Assembly: GCF_001274535.1 (NCBI RefSeq)
Contig: NZ_CP012410.1
Span: forward strand, 965,126-1,029,125
Source: Leptotrichia sp. oral taxon 212
GTDB lineage: Bacteria > Fusobacteriota > Fusobacteriia > Fusobacteriales > Leptotrichiaceae
DNA: 64,000 nt
Direction of reading: 5' to 3'
The notes under the pieces were generated by a model. It searched no databases and was not told the DNA's origin. It saw nothing but the letters and a program-made list of their open reading frames with translations. Positions 9,413-17,173 of the stretch are shown here, in pieces; the stretch's first letter is position 1, and every line of letters starts with the position of its first letter. The translations under genes were made by a program, and so were the position numbers.

Positions 9413-10606
9413 ATGGAAAATAACACTGAAAAAACTGAATTAAAGAAAAAAGAACTGTCAAAAGAATCTTCATTGAAATATGAACTGCCTGATAATTTAC
9501 TGAAAGAAATGACAGAAATTAGACAATATCTTCATAAAAATCCTGAACTGTCAGGTGAGGAATATAAAACAACAGAATTTATAAAGAAATTTTTGACAGA
9601 GCATGGTATAAAAATTCTTTCCTCTGATTTAAAAACAGGAGTTATCGCTGAAATTGGAGAAGGTGAGAAAATAGTTGCGTTGAGATCTGATATTGATGCA
9701 CTTCCTATAAATGAAATGACAGATTATCCGTATAAGTCACAAAATCCTGGAGTAATGCATGCCTGTGGGCATGACTTTCATACAGCTTCACTTTTAGGAG
9801 CGGCAGTAATATTGAAAAAAAAGGAAAAAGAGCTTAAGGGTAGGGTAAGACTTATTTTTCAGCCAGCCGAAGAAATAAATGCAGGAGCAAAGGAAGTAAT
9901 AAAATCTGGTGTTTTAAAAGGAATTTCAGCAATTGCAGGTTTTCATAACAAGCCTGATTTACCGCTAGGAACAATTGGAATAAAATCAGGACCCCTTATG
10001 GCGGCAGTTGACAGGTTTGAAGTGAAAATCAATGGTACAGGAACTCATGCGGCGGCACCTCAAAATGGAAATGATCCGATAGTGACTGCCAGTCAGATTG
10101 TGACATCTATTCAGTCTATCGTGAGCAGATATGTATCTCCTGTTGACATGGCAATAATCAGTGTAACAAAAATATCAGGCGGGAATACATGGAATGTGAT
10201 ACCTGAAAGCGTGATAATGGAAGGTACAATGAGAACCTTCAAGGAATCTGTACAGGAAAGAATAAAGAAACTGTTTGTTCAGGTTATAAAAAACTATACG
10301 GAAGCTTTTGACCAGAAATATGAAATTTCATGGGGAGATGCACATTCCTTTGTAGACAATGATGAGATGCTTGCAGAATTGATAGGAAAAGAAGTTTCAA
10401 TATTTGCAGATATTAAAATTCCTGAAATAACAACAGGTGGAGAAGATTTTTCGTTTTATCAGAAGGAAGTACCTGGACTGTTTGCATTTATAGGTACAGG
10501 ATGTCCTTATGAATGGCACAATCCTGGATTTCAGATAAAAGACGAGGCTTTATATTTTTCAATAAACTACTATATAGCCGCTGTAAATATTATGTTGAAA
10601 AAGTAA
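9413..10606 (+). CDS. M20 family amidohydrolase (hippurate/N-acyl-amino-acid hydrolase type, 397 aa)
   Basis: This is a zinc peptidase/amidohydrolase of subfamily M20D, which cleaves N-acyl amino acids or similar amides. Visible metal and catalytic motifs are 'MHACGHDFHTA', 'QPAEE', 'GFHNKPDLP' and a late 'EWHNPGF'. The dimerisation domain begins near 'FEVKINGTGTHAAAPQNGNDPI'. Length is normal for the family. The first ~25 residues are a charged extension before the usual helix 'LLKEMTEIRQYLHKNPELSGEEY'. It stands between the SDR gene and the amino-acid importer, with no evident operon partner. A role in supplying amino acids to the downstream importer is only conjecture. Confidence 0.88.
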   Translation: MENNTEKTELKKKELSKESSLKYELPDNLLKEMTEIRQYLHKNPELSGEEYKTTEFIKKFLTEHGIKILSSDLKTGVIAEIGEGEKIVALRSDIDALPINEMTDYPYKSQNPGVMHACGHDFHTASLLGAAVILKKKEKELKGRVRLIFQPAEEINAGAKEVIKSGVLKGISAIAGFHNKPDLPLGTIGIKSGPLMAAVDRFEVKINGTGTHAAAPQNGNDPIVTASQIVTSIQSIVSRYVSPVDMAIISVTKISGGNTWNVIPESVIMEGTMRTFKESVQERIKKLFVQVIKNYTEAFDQKYEISWGDAHSFVDNDEMLAELIGKEVSIFADIKIPEITTGGEDFSFYQKEVPGLFAFIGTGCPYEWHNPGFQIKDEALYFSINYYIAAVNIMLKK

Positions 10607-10716
10607 AGTATATAAAATAAGATATGTGAAAAACTATATTTATTGAATTATAGTAAATGAAATAAATATATTTTTATCCATATATATAATTTATGTAATT
10701 TGTAAATTTTATATAT

Positions 10717-10745
10717 TTGACTTTTGTTAGAGTATTCATTATAAT
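10717..10745 (+). promoter_or_regulatory. Sigma-70 promoter for the leader peptide / amino-acid ABC operon
   Basis: TTGACT at 10717-10722 and TATAAT at 10740-10745 are separated by exactly 17 bp. The predicted transcript starts near 10752, about 55 nt before the leader start codon. Confidence 0.7.
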
Positions 10746-10806
10746 AAATTTATAAATCAAAGAAAAGGATTAAAAAAAAGAAAACAAAAATTAGGAGGAA
10801 AGAAAA

Positions 10807-10845
10807 ATGAAAAGATTTAGAGAAGCGATGCATCATCATAGGTAA
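10807..10845 (+). CDS. Histidine-rich leader peptide, MKRFREAMHHHR (12 aa)
   Basis: A strong AGGAGGAA (10793-10800) sits 6 nt before an ATG that opens a 12-codon frame ending in TAA, with three consecutive CAT His codons at 10831-10839. Such a strong ribosome-binding site before so short a frame is typical of attenuation leader peptides. The coding sequence can pair with downstream RNA: AAAAGATTTA (10810-10819) with 10918-10927 and GAAGC (10822-10826) with 10913-10917. The His codons (GCATCAT, 10830-10836) can alternatively pair with GTGATGC at 10908-10914. A terminator follows at 10941-10975 and the amino-acid importer begins at 11084. A role as a histidine sensor is inferred from this layout, by analogy with his-operon attenuators. 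Confidence 0.7.
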   Translation: MKRFREAMHHHR

Positions 10846-10868
10846 ATAGGTTTGTGCTTTAAAATTTC

Positions 10869-10907
10869 AGGTACAGACTTATGTTGTATTGATAAGAATT
10901 TGTACCT
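10869..10907 (+). promoter_or_regulatory. Internal hairpin of the histidine leader RNA
   Basis: CAGGTACA at 10869-10876 pairs perfectly with TGTACCTG near 10901-10908, with an inner CTTAT/ATAAG helix. It sits between the two arms of the long-range stem involving the leader-peptide codons, giving a branched leader structure. Confidence 0.6.
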
Positions 10908-10940
10908 GTGATGCTTCTAAATCTTTTATTAAATAAATAG

Positions 10941-10975
10941 AAAAGCTCTCAGGAAAAAAACTGGGAGCTTTTTTT
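10941..10975 (+). terminator. Leader terminator (attenuator) upstream of the amino-acid ABC operon
   Basis: AAAAGCTC (10941-10948) pairs with GAGCTTTT (10965-10972), extended by a wobble and CAG/CTG, with an 8-nt A-rich loop and a run of seven T (10969-10975). CTTTT at 10923-10927 can pair with AAAAG at 10941-10945 and so could act as an antiterminator when the leader-peptide arm is occupied. The rest of the gap to 11083 has only a poor second promoter (TTGACA near 11034, weak -10). Confidence 0.75.
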
Positions 10976-11083
10976 CTGGATTATAGGAGTTAAGGTGCAA
11001 ATAAATTATTAAATAATTATACCAGTGAAATTGACAAAATAATCTGCAGAAAATAAAAAATGAAAGAGATGGAGGAATAGATT

Positions 11084-11872
11084 ATGAAAAAAATAATAAT
11101 TCTATTAGTAATGGCAATGACAATACTCATGTGTAGCGTGGAAAAAACTGAGAAAGAAGAAAAAAAGAATGAGGATAAGCTACCTCAGAAAGTGATTGTT
11201 GGACTGGATGATACATTTGCACCGATGGGATTTAAAAATGAAAAAGGGGAATTAGTAGGATTTGACATTGAACTGGCAAAGGCTGTAGCAGAAAAACTTA
11301 AAATAGAGGTTGAATTTAAGGCAATAAACTGGGATTCAAAAATAATGGATCTGAACAGTGGAAATATAGACCTGATATGGAATGGACTGACTATAACACC
11401 TGACAGGGCAAAGGAAACAGAAATTTCAAAACCATATATGAGCAATAATCAGATAATAATAGTAAATATTAATTCTCCAATAAAGACTAAAGCAGACCTG
11501 AAAGGGAAAATTGTAGGGGTACAGTCACAGAGCAGCGGAGAAGAAAAGATTAAAAAGGAAAATGCAGACAAGGGATTTAAGGAACTGAAAACATATCCGC
11601 AGTATGATCAGGCTTTCATGGATCTTGGTATAGGAAGACTGGATGCAATAGTTGTGGATGAAGCGTATGCAAAATACATAAAAAATACTGAGGAAAAAGA
11701 GGCAGGAAAAGAACTTTACAGAATTTTAGATGAAAATTTTGGAATTGAGGAAATGGGAATAGCAGCTAAAAAAGGAAATAAAAAATTAATAGAAGCAATA
11801 GAAAAAGCAATAGATGAATTGAGAAAAGACGGGACATATCAAAAAATATATTCAAGATGGTTTAAGGATTAA
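11084..11872 (+). CDS. Polar amino-acid ABC transporter substrate-binding lipoprotein, possibly histidine
   Basis: This is a family 3 extracellular solute-binding protein (262 aa). The signal peptide ends in a lipobox with Cys17 ('MAMTILMCS'). The fold is recognisable from 'VGLDDTFAPMGFKNEKGELVGFDIELAKAVAEKL', 'DLIWNGLTITPDRAK' (Arg that contacts the ligand carboxylate) and 'VVDEAYAKY'. It captures amino acids outside the membrane and delivers them to the permease encoded 2 bp downstream. GGAGGAATAGATT precedes the ATG. The His leader peptide upstream suggests histidine or a related basic amino acid as ligand; this is inference. Alternatives are arginine, glutamine or cystine. Confidence 0.88.
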   Translation: MKKIIILLVMAMTILMCSVEKTEKEEKKNEDKLPQKVIVGLDDTFAPMGFKNEKGELVGFDIELAKAVAEKLKIEVEFKAINWDSKIMDLNSGNIDLIWNGLTITPDRAKETEISKPYMSNNQIIIVNINSPIKTKADLKGKIVGVQSQSSGEEKIKKENADKGFKELKTYPQYDQAFMDLGIGRLDAIVVDEAYAKYIKNTEEKEAGKELYRILDENFGIEEMGIAAKKGNKKLIEAIEKAIDELRKDGTYQKIYSRWFKD

Positions 11873-11874
11873 AA

Positions 11875-12528
11875 ATGTCACCGGTAAATATGTTCATTGA
11901 ACTGCTGGAAACTTTGCCAGTAGTGTTTTCCCTATATGTCTGTACGGTAGTATTTTCTGTCCCGTTGGGAATACTTGGAGCATTGGCATATACAGGAAAA
12001 AATAAGGTTGTGAAGAGTATTCTTTCAATATATACATGGGTATTCAGGGGAACTCCCCTGATGCTCCAGCTGTTCATAGTGTATTACGGTATTCCGCTAA
12101 TAAATTTCTTTGGATATAGGCTGAAACTTGATCCATACTCTGCAGCAGTACTGACATTTGTAATAAATTATGCGGCGTATCTGATTGAAATAATGAGAAG
12201 TGGACTGGAAAGCATAGATTCAGGACAGCATGAAGCTGCAAAAGTTTTAGGATATAGCTACTGGCAGAAAACATTGTATATAATACTTCCACAGGCGATA
12301 AGAAGAGTTCTTCCGACACTAGGGAGTGAAGCAATTACTCTTATAAAGGATACTTCCCTGATTTATGTACTTGCAGTAACGGAGATAATGAAAAGAACAA
12401 AAGAACTTGCAAACCAGTATTATAACATAGCTCCGTATATATGTGCGATTATTATTTATCTTGTGTTGAGTTTGGCTGTAGACAGACTGTTTAAGAATGC
12501 AGAAAAGAAAAATAAAATAAGAATTTAG
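11875..12528 (+). CDS. Polar amino-acid ABC transporter permease (217 aa)
   Basis: This is a HisQM/GlnP-type inner-membrane permease with about five transmembrane segments. It shows the 'RGTPLMLQLFIVYYG' signature and the EAA cytoplasmic loop 'GQHEAAKVLGYSYWQKTLYIILPQAIRRVLP', which contacts the ATPase. The ribosome-binding site (TAAGGATT) lies inside the end of the binding-protein gene, so translation is tightly coupled. A single permease gene is present, so it presumably works as a homodimer, as in GlnPQ-like systems. Confidence 0.9.
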   Translation: MSPVNMFIELLETLPVVFSLYVCTVVFSVPLGILGALAYTGKNKVVKSILSIYTWVFRGTPLMLQLFIVYYGIPLINFFGYRLKLDPYSAAVLTFVINYAAYLIEIMRSGLESIDSGQHEAAKVLGYSYWQKTLYIILPQAIRRVLPTLGSEAITLIKDTSLIYVLAVTEIMKRTKELANQYYNIAPYICAIIIYLVLSLAVDRLFKNAEKKNKIRI

Positions 12529-12537
12529 GTGAAAAAT

Positions 12538-13284
12538 ATGAAAGAAAAAATAATAGAAGTTATTAATCTGAAAAAACAGTTTGGAAATAACCTTATACTG
12601 GATGACATAAATTTTACAATAAATAAAGGTGAGGCAGTTTCTCTGATAGGACCCAGTGGAAGTGGGAAATCAACAATCTTAAGATGCATTGCAGATCTTG
12701 AAACCTTGACTGGCGGAAAAATACTGATAGAAGGACATAATTTACAGGATAAAGGAATTGATAGGAAGATAAAAAAGGAACTTTTACTGAAAACAGGAAT
12801 GATATTTCAGAATTTTAATCTTTTTCCACACATGACGGTTAAGGATAATATTGTAAAAACATTGAGGATAGTAAAGAAAACAGCTGTGAAAAAAGCTGAG
12901 GAAATTGCGGAAAAAGTATTGGAAACAGTCGGACTTGCCGATAAGAAAGATAATTTTCCTAATGAACTGAGTGGAGGTCAGAAACAGAGGGTTGCAATAG
13001 CAAGAGGACTGGCGCTGGAACCGGATATTCTTCTGTTTGATGAGCCCACTTCTGCACTGGATCCTGAACTTGTAAAAGAAGTTCTTGATATAATAAGAAA
13101 GCTGAAAAAGGAAAGAAAAATGACAATGCTCATTGTAAGTCATGAAATGAAGTTTGTAAAGGAAATATCTGATGAAGTTATAGTAATGGAAAATGGTAAA
13201 ATACTTGAAAAAGGTTCTGTAGAAAAAATATTTGAAAAACCTGAAACTCAGAGAGTAAAAGAATTTTTAAATACGATATATTAG
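12538..13284 (+). CDS. Amino-acid ABC transporter ATP-binding protein (248 aa)
   Basis: This is a HisP/GlnQ-type ATPase. It has Walker A 'GPSGSGKST', Q-loop 'MIFQNFNLFPHMT', signature 'ELSGGQKQRVAIARGLAL', Walker B 'ILLFDEPTSALDPE' and the switch His in 'IVSHEMKF'. The ATG at 12538 is preferred over the GTG at 12529 because that GTG lies within the AGGTG site that serves this start. It completes a three-gene importer transcribed from 10717. Confidence 0.92.
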   Translation: MKEKIIEVINLKKQFGNNLILDDINFTINKGEAVSLIGPSGSGKSTILRCIADLETLTGGKILIEGHNLQDKGIDRKIKKELLLKTGMIFQNFNLFPHMTVKDNIVKTLRIVKKTAVKKAEEIAEKVLETVGLADKKDNFPNELSGGQKQRVAIARGLALEPDILLFDEPTSALDPELVKEVLDIIRKLKKERKMTMLIVSHEMKFVKEISDEVIVMENGKILEKGSVEKIFEKPETQRVKEFLNTIY

Positions 13285-13388
13285 AATATGCCTGAAAATT
13301 CAGGATTAAGAAAGGCATAATAATATAGGAAAAAGAGGACAGGAAAGCTTAACGCAGACTAAAGATAAATTTGTAAAGTAAAATATAC

Positions 13389-13417
13389 TTGCAATAGATA
13401 TAAATTCAAGATATAAT
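13389..13417 (+). promoter_or_regulatory. Promoter of the methionine importer operon
   Basis: TTGCAA (13389-13394) and TATAAT (13412-13417) are 17 bp apart. The predicted leader is only about 38 nt, too short for a SAM riboswitch or T-box. An AAATTTT/AAAATTT inverted repeat around 13430-13449 lies in it and could be an operator. Confidence 0.6.
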
Positions 13418-13461
13418 AAAAAAAGTTAAAATTTTGAAAGTAAAATTTAAGAGGTGAAAAG

Positions 13462-14526
13462 GTGTTTATTACAATTAAGAACTTGGTAAAAGAGTATAAA
13501 CTAAGCAATAACAGGATTTTAAAAGCTGTAGACAATGTAGATCTTACAATAGAAAAAGGAGACATCTACGGAATAATGGGACTTAGCGGTGCTGGAAAAT
13601 CAACATTGATAAGACTTATAAACAGACTTGAGGAGCCTACTGAAGGTGAAATATATGTGGAGCATATTGAAAAGGATGAGAAAAAAGGGGAAAATTTAAC
13701 TGTAAAAAAGAACATTCTGGATTTTAATCAGAATGAACTGAGAGATTACAGAAAAAAAACAGGAATGATATTTCAGCATTTTAATCTTCTAAATTCCAGA
13801 AATGTAGGTGGAAATATTGCATTTCCTCTGGAAATTTCCGGATGGAAAAAGGAAGATATAAATAAGAGGGTGGATGAACTCCTTGAAATAGTAGGATTAT
13901 CAGATAAGAAGGAAAACTATCCTGAACAGCTTTCAGGGGGACAGAAGCAAAGAGTTGCGATAGCAAGAGCTCTGGCAAATAATCCGGAAATTTTACTTTC
14001 AGATGAGGCAACAAGTGCCTTGGATCCTAGAACAACAAATTCCATACTGGATTTGTTAAAGGATATCAATAAGAGATTTGGAATTACAATAATATTAATA
14101 ACTCATCAGATGGAAGTCATAAGAAAAATATGTAATAAGACAGCAATAATGTCTGATGGAAAAATAGTTGAAGAAGGAACTGTAAAGGATATATTTATGC
14201 ATCCTAAAACAGAACTGGCAAAGGAATTTGTGTCAAATATTTCTCATGAAAGTTTTGAAACAGTGGATAATAAGGGAACTGTAAAACGTTCAGAAGGTAA
14301 AATAAAGCTGAAACTGAAATTTAATGAAGAACAGGCAGACAAGCCATACATTGCTGAAATAATTAAAAGATATGATGCAGAGATAAATATACTAGGTGGT
14401 TCCATAGATAAACTGTCAAATACAGTTGTAGGAAATCTGACAATAGAAATTTCTGCTGAAGAGGAAAAAATAAAGACAATAGTAAAGTGGCTTGAAATGA
14501 ATAATCTGGAACTGGAGGTGTTATAA
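13462..14526 (+). CDS. metN: Methionine ABC transporter ATP-binding protein MetN
   Basis: This is the ATPase of the MetNIQ importer for D/L-methionine (354 aa). It has Walker A 'GLSGAGKST', signature 'QLSGGQKQRVAIARAL', Walker B 'EILLSDEATSALD' and H-loop 'ITHQME'. After the nucleotide-binding domain comes a C-terminal regulatory NIL/ACT-like domain (about residues 265-354), which in E. coli MetN binds methionine and inhibits transport. The insertion after beta3 ('EHIEKDEKKGENLTVKKN') is longer than usual. The start is GTG with an AGAGGTGAAAAG site. The stop overlaps the metI start by one base. Confidence 0.93.
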   Translation: MFITIKNLVKEYKLSNNRILKAVDNVDLTIEKGDIYGIMGLSGAGKSTLIRLINRLEEPTEGEIYVEHIEKDEKKGENLTVKKNILDFNQNELRDYRKKTGMIFQHFNLLNSRNVGGNIAFPLEISGWKKEDINKRVDELLEIVGLSDKKENYPEQLSGGQKQRVAIARALANNPEILLSDEATSALDPRTTNSILDLLKDINKRFGITIILITHQMEVIRKICNKTAIMSDGKIVEEGTVKDIFMHPKTELAKEFVSNISHESFETVDNKGTVKRSEGKIKLKLKFNEEQADKPYIAEIIKRYDAEINILGGSIDKLSNTVVGNLTIEISAEEEKIKTIVKWLEMNNLELEVL

Positions 14527-15209
14527 TGAAATTTGATATAATAAAATTTTTACATTTTGAAACAATGCTGATTCCATTATGGGAAACTGTTTATATGGTG
14601 GCAATTGCAACGCTTGTTTCTTTAATTATAGGACTTCCAATAGGAGTGCTTCTTGTCACTTCTGAGCCTAAAGGAGTAAAGCCTAATAAAACGTTACATA
14701 AAATTCTGAATGTACTGCTTGTAAATATAACAAGGTCAATACCTTTTGTTATTCTGATAGTTCTTTTAATACCTTTATCAAGACTTCTTATAGGAAAGTC
14801 TTTTGGAAGTGTGGCATTTATTGTTCCTCTTTCATTAGGAGCTGCTCCATTTGTAGCAAGAATAATTGAAGGAGCATTGAAGGAAGTCGATGAAGGACTT
14901 ATAGAAGCTTCTAAATCAATGGGAGCAACAACAAACGAAATAATATTCAAGGTAATGATACCTGAAGCTCTTCCAGCGTTGATTCATGGACTTACTTTAA
15001 CAATAATAAGTCTTGTAGGATATTCAGCGATTGCAGGTTCCATCGGTGGAGGTGGGCTTGGAAATTCAGCAGTTATAGATGGATATCAGAGGACGAATCC
15101 TACATTAATGTGGCAGGCAACAGTAACAATTATTTTACTGGTACAGATAATACAGTTCATAGGAAATAGCATAGTGAACAGAATAAATAAAAGAAGAGTA
15201 AGAGGATAA
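14526..15209 (+). CDS. metI: Methionine ABC transporter permease MetI
   Basis: This is a five-helix permease of 227 aa. The EAA-loop 'GLIEASKSMGATTNEIIFKVMIPEALPALIHG' couples to MetN. 'NITRSIPFVILIVLLIP' and 'AGSIGGGGLGNSAVIDGYQR' are highly typical of MetI. The stop/start overlap TAATG with metN and the GGAGGTG inside the metN end indicate translational coupling. Confidence 0.94.
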   Translation: MKFDIIKFLHFETMLIPLWETVYMVAIATLVSLIIGLPIGVLLVTSEPKGVKPNKTLHKILNVLLVNITRSIPFVILIVLLIPLSRLLIGKSFGSVAFIVPLSLGAAPFVARIIEGALKEVDEGLIEASKSMGATTNEIIFKVMIPEALPALIHGLTLTIISLVGYSAIAGSIGGGGLGNSAVIDGYQRTNPTLMWQATVTIILLVQIIQFIGNSIVNRINKRRVRG

Positions 15210-15217
15210 AAACGTTT

Positions 15218-15239
15218 TTTGTTTTAATGATAAAACAAA
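15218..15239 (+). promoter_or_regulatory. Intra-operon hairpin between metI and metQ
   Basis: TTTGTTTTA (15218-15226) pairs perfectly with TAAAACAAA (15231-15239) around a 4-nt loop. There is no T-run after it, so it looks more like an mRNA-stabilising or partial-termination hairpin that could set the binding-protein to permease ratio. Confidence 0.45.
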
Positions 15240-15273
15240 TAATTTAATACATAAAAAATTGAGGAGGCTAAAA

Positions 15274-16074
15274 ATGAAAAAATTATTGTTAATTATACTA
15301 TCAATAACATTACTTATAGTATCTTGTGGAGTAAATAAAAGTGAAGAGAAAAAACTTGAAAAGCTGAAGGTTGCAGCTACACCAATTCCAGCTGGAGAAG
15401 TTCTGGAAGTAATAAAGGAAGACCTGAAAAAAGAAGGAATAGAACTTGAAATAGTAACGTTTAATGATTATATACAACCTAATAAAGTATTGCAGTCAAA
15501 AGAAGTGGATGCAAATTTATTTCAGCACACGCCATATATGGAAAATTTTGGTAAGAAAAATGGTTTTGAAATGGTAGCAGTTGGGAAAATATATTTACCT
15601 ACATTGGCACTGTATTCTAAAAGAATAAAGAATGTGAAAGAACTTAAAGATGGAGATACAATATTAATACCAAATGATCCTACAAATGCGGCAAGATCGC
15701 TAATATTGCTTGATAAAGGTGGAATAATTAAATTAAAGGACAATACAAAACAGGATGCAACTGTAAAAGACATAGCTGAAAATCCTAAAAATATAAAAAT
15801 AGTTGAACTTTCTGCTGAACAGCTGGCACCAAGACTTGAAGAAGTGGCAGCATCAATAGTAAACAGTAGTTTTGCATTAGATGCGGGATTATCATATAAA
15901 AAGGATGGAATACTTGCAGAAGATAAGGACTCACCTTATGCAAATGTTCTGGCAACTTTAAAAGGAAATGAAAAGGATGAAAAAATACAGAAATTATTAA
16001 AAGCTTTACAAAGTGAAAAAGTTAGAAAATTTATTGAAGAAAAATACAAGGATGTAATAATTCCAGTGTTTTAA
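15274..16074 (+). CDS. metQ: Methionine-binding lipoprotein MetQ (first copy)
   Basis: This is a NlpA/MetQ-family lipoprotein of 266 aa. The lipobox is 'LLIVSCG' with Cys18. Family motifs are 'VAATPIPAGEVLEVIKEDLK', 'FNDYIQPNKVLQSKEVDANLFQHTPYME', 'IPNDPTNAARSLILLDKGG' and 'EQLAPRLEEV.ASIVNSSFALDAG'. It presents methionine, or formyl-methionyl peptides or derivatives, to MetNI. The ATG at 15274 has a perfect GAGGAGG at 15261-15267; the in-frame TTG at 15259 lies upstream of that site and is unlikely. Confidence 0.93.
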   Translation: MKKLLLIILSITLLIVSCGVNKSEEKKLEKLKVAATPIPAGEVLEVIKEDLKKEGIELEIVTFNDYIQPNKVLQSKEVDANLFQHTPYMENFGKKNGFEMVAVGKIYLPTLALYSKRIKNVKELKDGDTILIPNDPTNAARSLILLDKGGIIKLKDNTKQDATVKDIAENPKNIKIVELSAEQLAPRLEEVAASIVNSSFALDAGLSYKKDGILAEDKDSPYANVLATLKGNEKDEKIQKLLKALQSEKVRKFIEEKYKDVIIPVF

Positions 16075-16155
16075 GCAAAGTTATTAAAAGGTAATAGATT
16101 AAATAGAATATAAATTATTATTTATATATAAAAATAAAAAATAGGAGGATTTTAA

Positions 16156-16983
16156 ATGAAAAAATTATTATTGGGACTTACAGCTGCACTATTTCTTGTA
16201 GCATGTGGAGGAACAAAAGAAGAAGCAAAGACTGAGACAAAACCAGCTGAGAAACCTGCAAAGGTTGAAAAACTGATAGTCGGGGCAACACCTGTACCAC
16301 ATCAGGAATTACTTGAATTAGTAAAGAATGATTTAAAAGCACAAGGAGTTGATCTTGAAATAGTTACATTTAACGACTATATCCAGCCAAATAAATTGTT
16401 AGGAACTAAGGAACTGGATGCAAATTTCTTCCAGCATGTACCTTATATGGAAGACTTTGGGAAAAAGAACAATTTAGATTTAGTATCTGTAGGAAGCGTT
16501 CATGTTGAGCCTATGGCAGTTTATTCTAAAAAAATAAAAAATATAAATGACTTGAAAGACGGAGACAGTGTATTAATACCTAATGATCCTACTAATGGTG
16601 GAAGAGCATTGATATTACTTGATAAGGCAGGAGTTATAAAGTTAAAGGATAATAAAAAATTAGATTCAACAATAGCGGATATTGCTGAAAATCCTAAAAA
16701 GCTTAAGTTTACTGCACTGGCTCCTGAACAGCTGGCACCAAGGCTTGAAGAAGTTACGGCTGCAGTAATTAATGCAAATTTTGCATTAGATGCAAAATTA
16801 TCATTTAAAAATGACACAATCTTAGTTGAAGATAAAGATTCACCTTATGTAAATATAGTTACAGTTTTAAAGGGAAGAGAAAGTGAAGAAAAAATTCAGA
16901 AACTTATAAAGGCATTACAAAGTGAAAAAGTTAAAAAATATATTGATGAAAAATATAATGGTAGTGTAGTAGCTGCATTCTAA
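16156..16983 (+). CDS. Second MetQ-family methionine-binding lipoprotein
   Basis: This tandem paralogue (275 aa) of the preceding gene has lipobox 'LFLVACG' with Cys17 and the same family motifs in the same order. Binding-region residues differ: 'TPVPHQELLELV' replaces 'TPIPAGEVLEVI', and 'SVGSVHVEPMAVYS' replaces 'AVGKIYLPTLALYS'. This suggests a different ligand preference or affinity, while both can dock on MetNI. A Lys/Glu/Pro/Ala-rich linker of ~25 residues follows the lipid anchor. It has its own TAGGAGGA site and is separated by 81 bp. A terminator follows. Confidence 0.9.
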   Translation: MKKLLLGLTAALFLVACGGTKEEAKTETKPAEKPAKVEKLIVGATPVPHQELLELVKNDLKAQGVDLEIVTFNDYIQPNKLLGTKELDANFFQHVPYMEDFGKKNNLDLVSVGSVHVEPMAVYSKKIKNINDLKDGDSVLIPNDPTNGGRALILLDKAGVIKLKDNKKLDSTIADIAENPKKLKFTALAPEQLAPRLEEVTAAVINANFALDAKLSFKNDTILVEDKDSPYVNIVTVLKGRESEEKIQKLIKALQSEKVKKYIDEKYNGSVVAAF

Positions 16984-16998
16984 ATCTAAACTGTAAAT

Positions 16999-17075
16999 AG
17001 ATTATCTTAAAAAATGAAAAATATTATTCTAATCCCTAACTTTCTAAATATTTTTCTGCTTGAGATAATCTTTTT
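16999..17075 (+). terminator. Terminator after the met operon
   Basis: Outer arms AGATTATCT (16999-17007) and AGATAATCT (17063-17071) pair perfectly. An inner GAAAAATATT/AATATTTTTC helix closes the large loop, and a T-run follows at 17071-17075. Confidence 0.65.
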
Positions 17076-17173
17076 ACATTAAGTTCATCATAGTTAGAAA
17101 AAATATTTGTGTGTATATTGATGATAATAGATAACTTTTAATTATTATGTGAGTGATAAGGAGACAATATAAA

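Noticed and set aside
13285-13461. SAM riboswitch or T-box before metN
   Set aside because: The mapped promoter elements leave only about 38 nt of leader and no conserved SAM-I or T-box motifs are visible.
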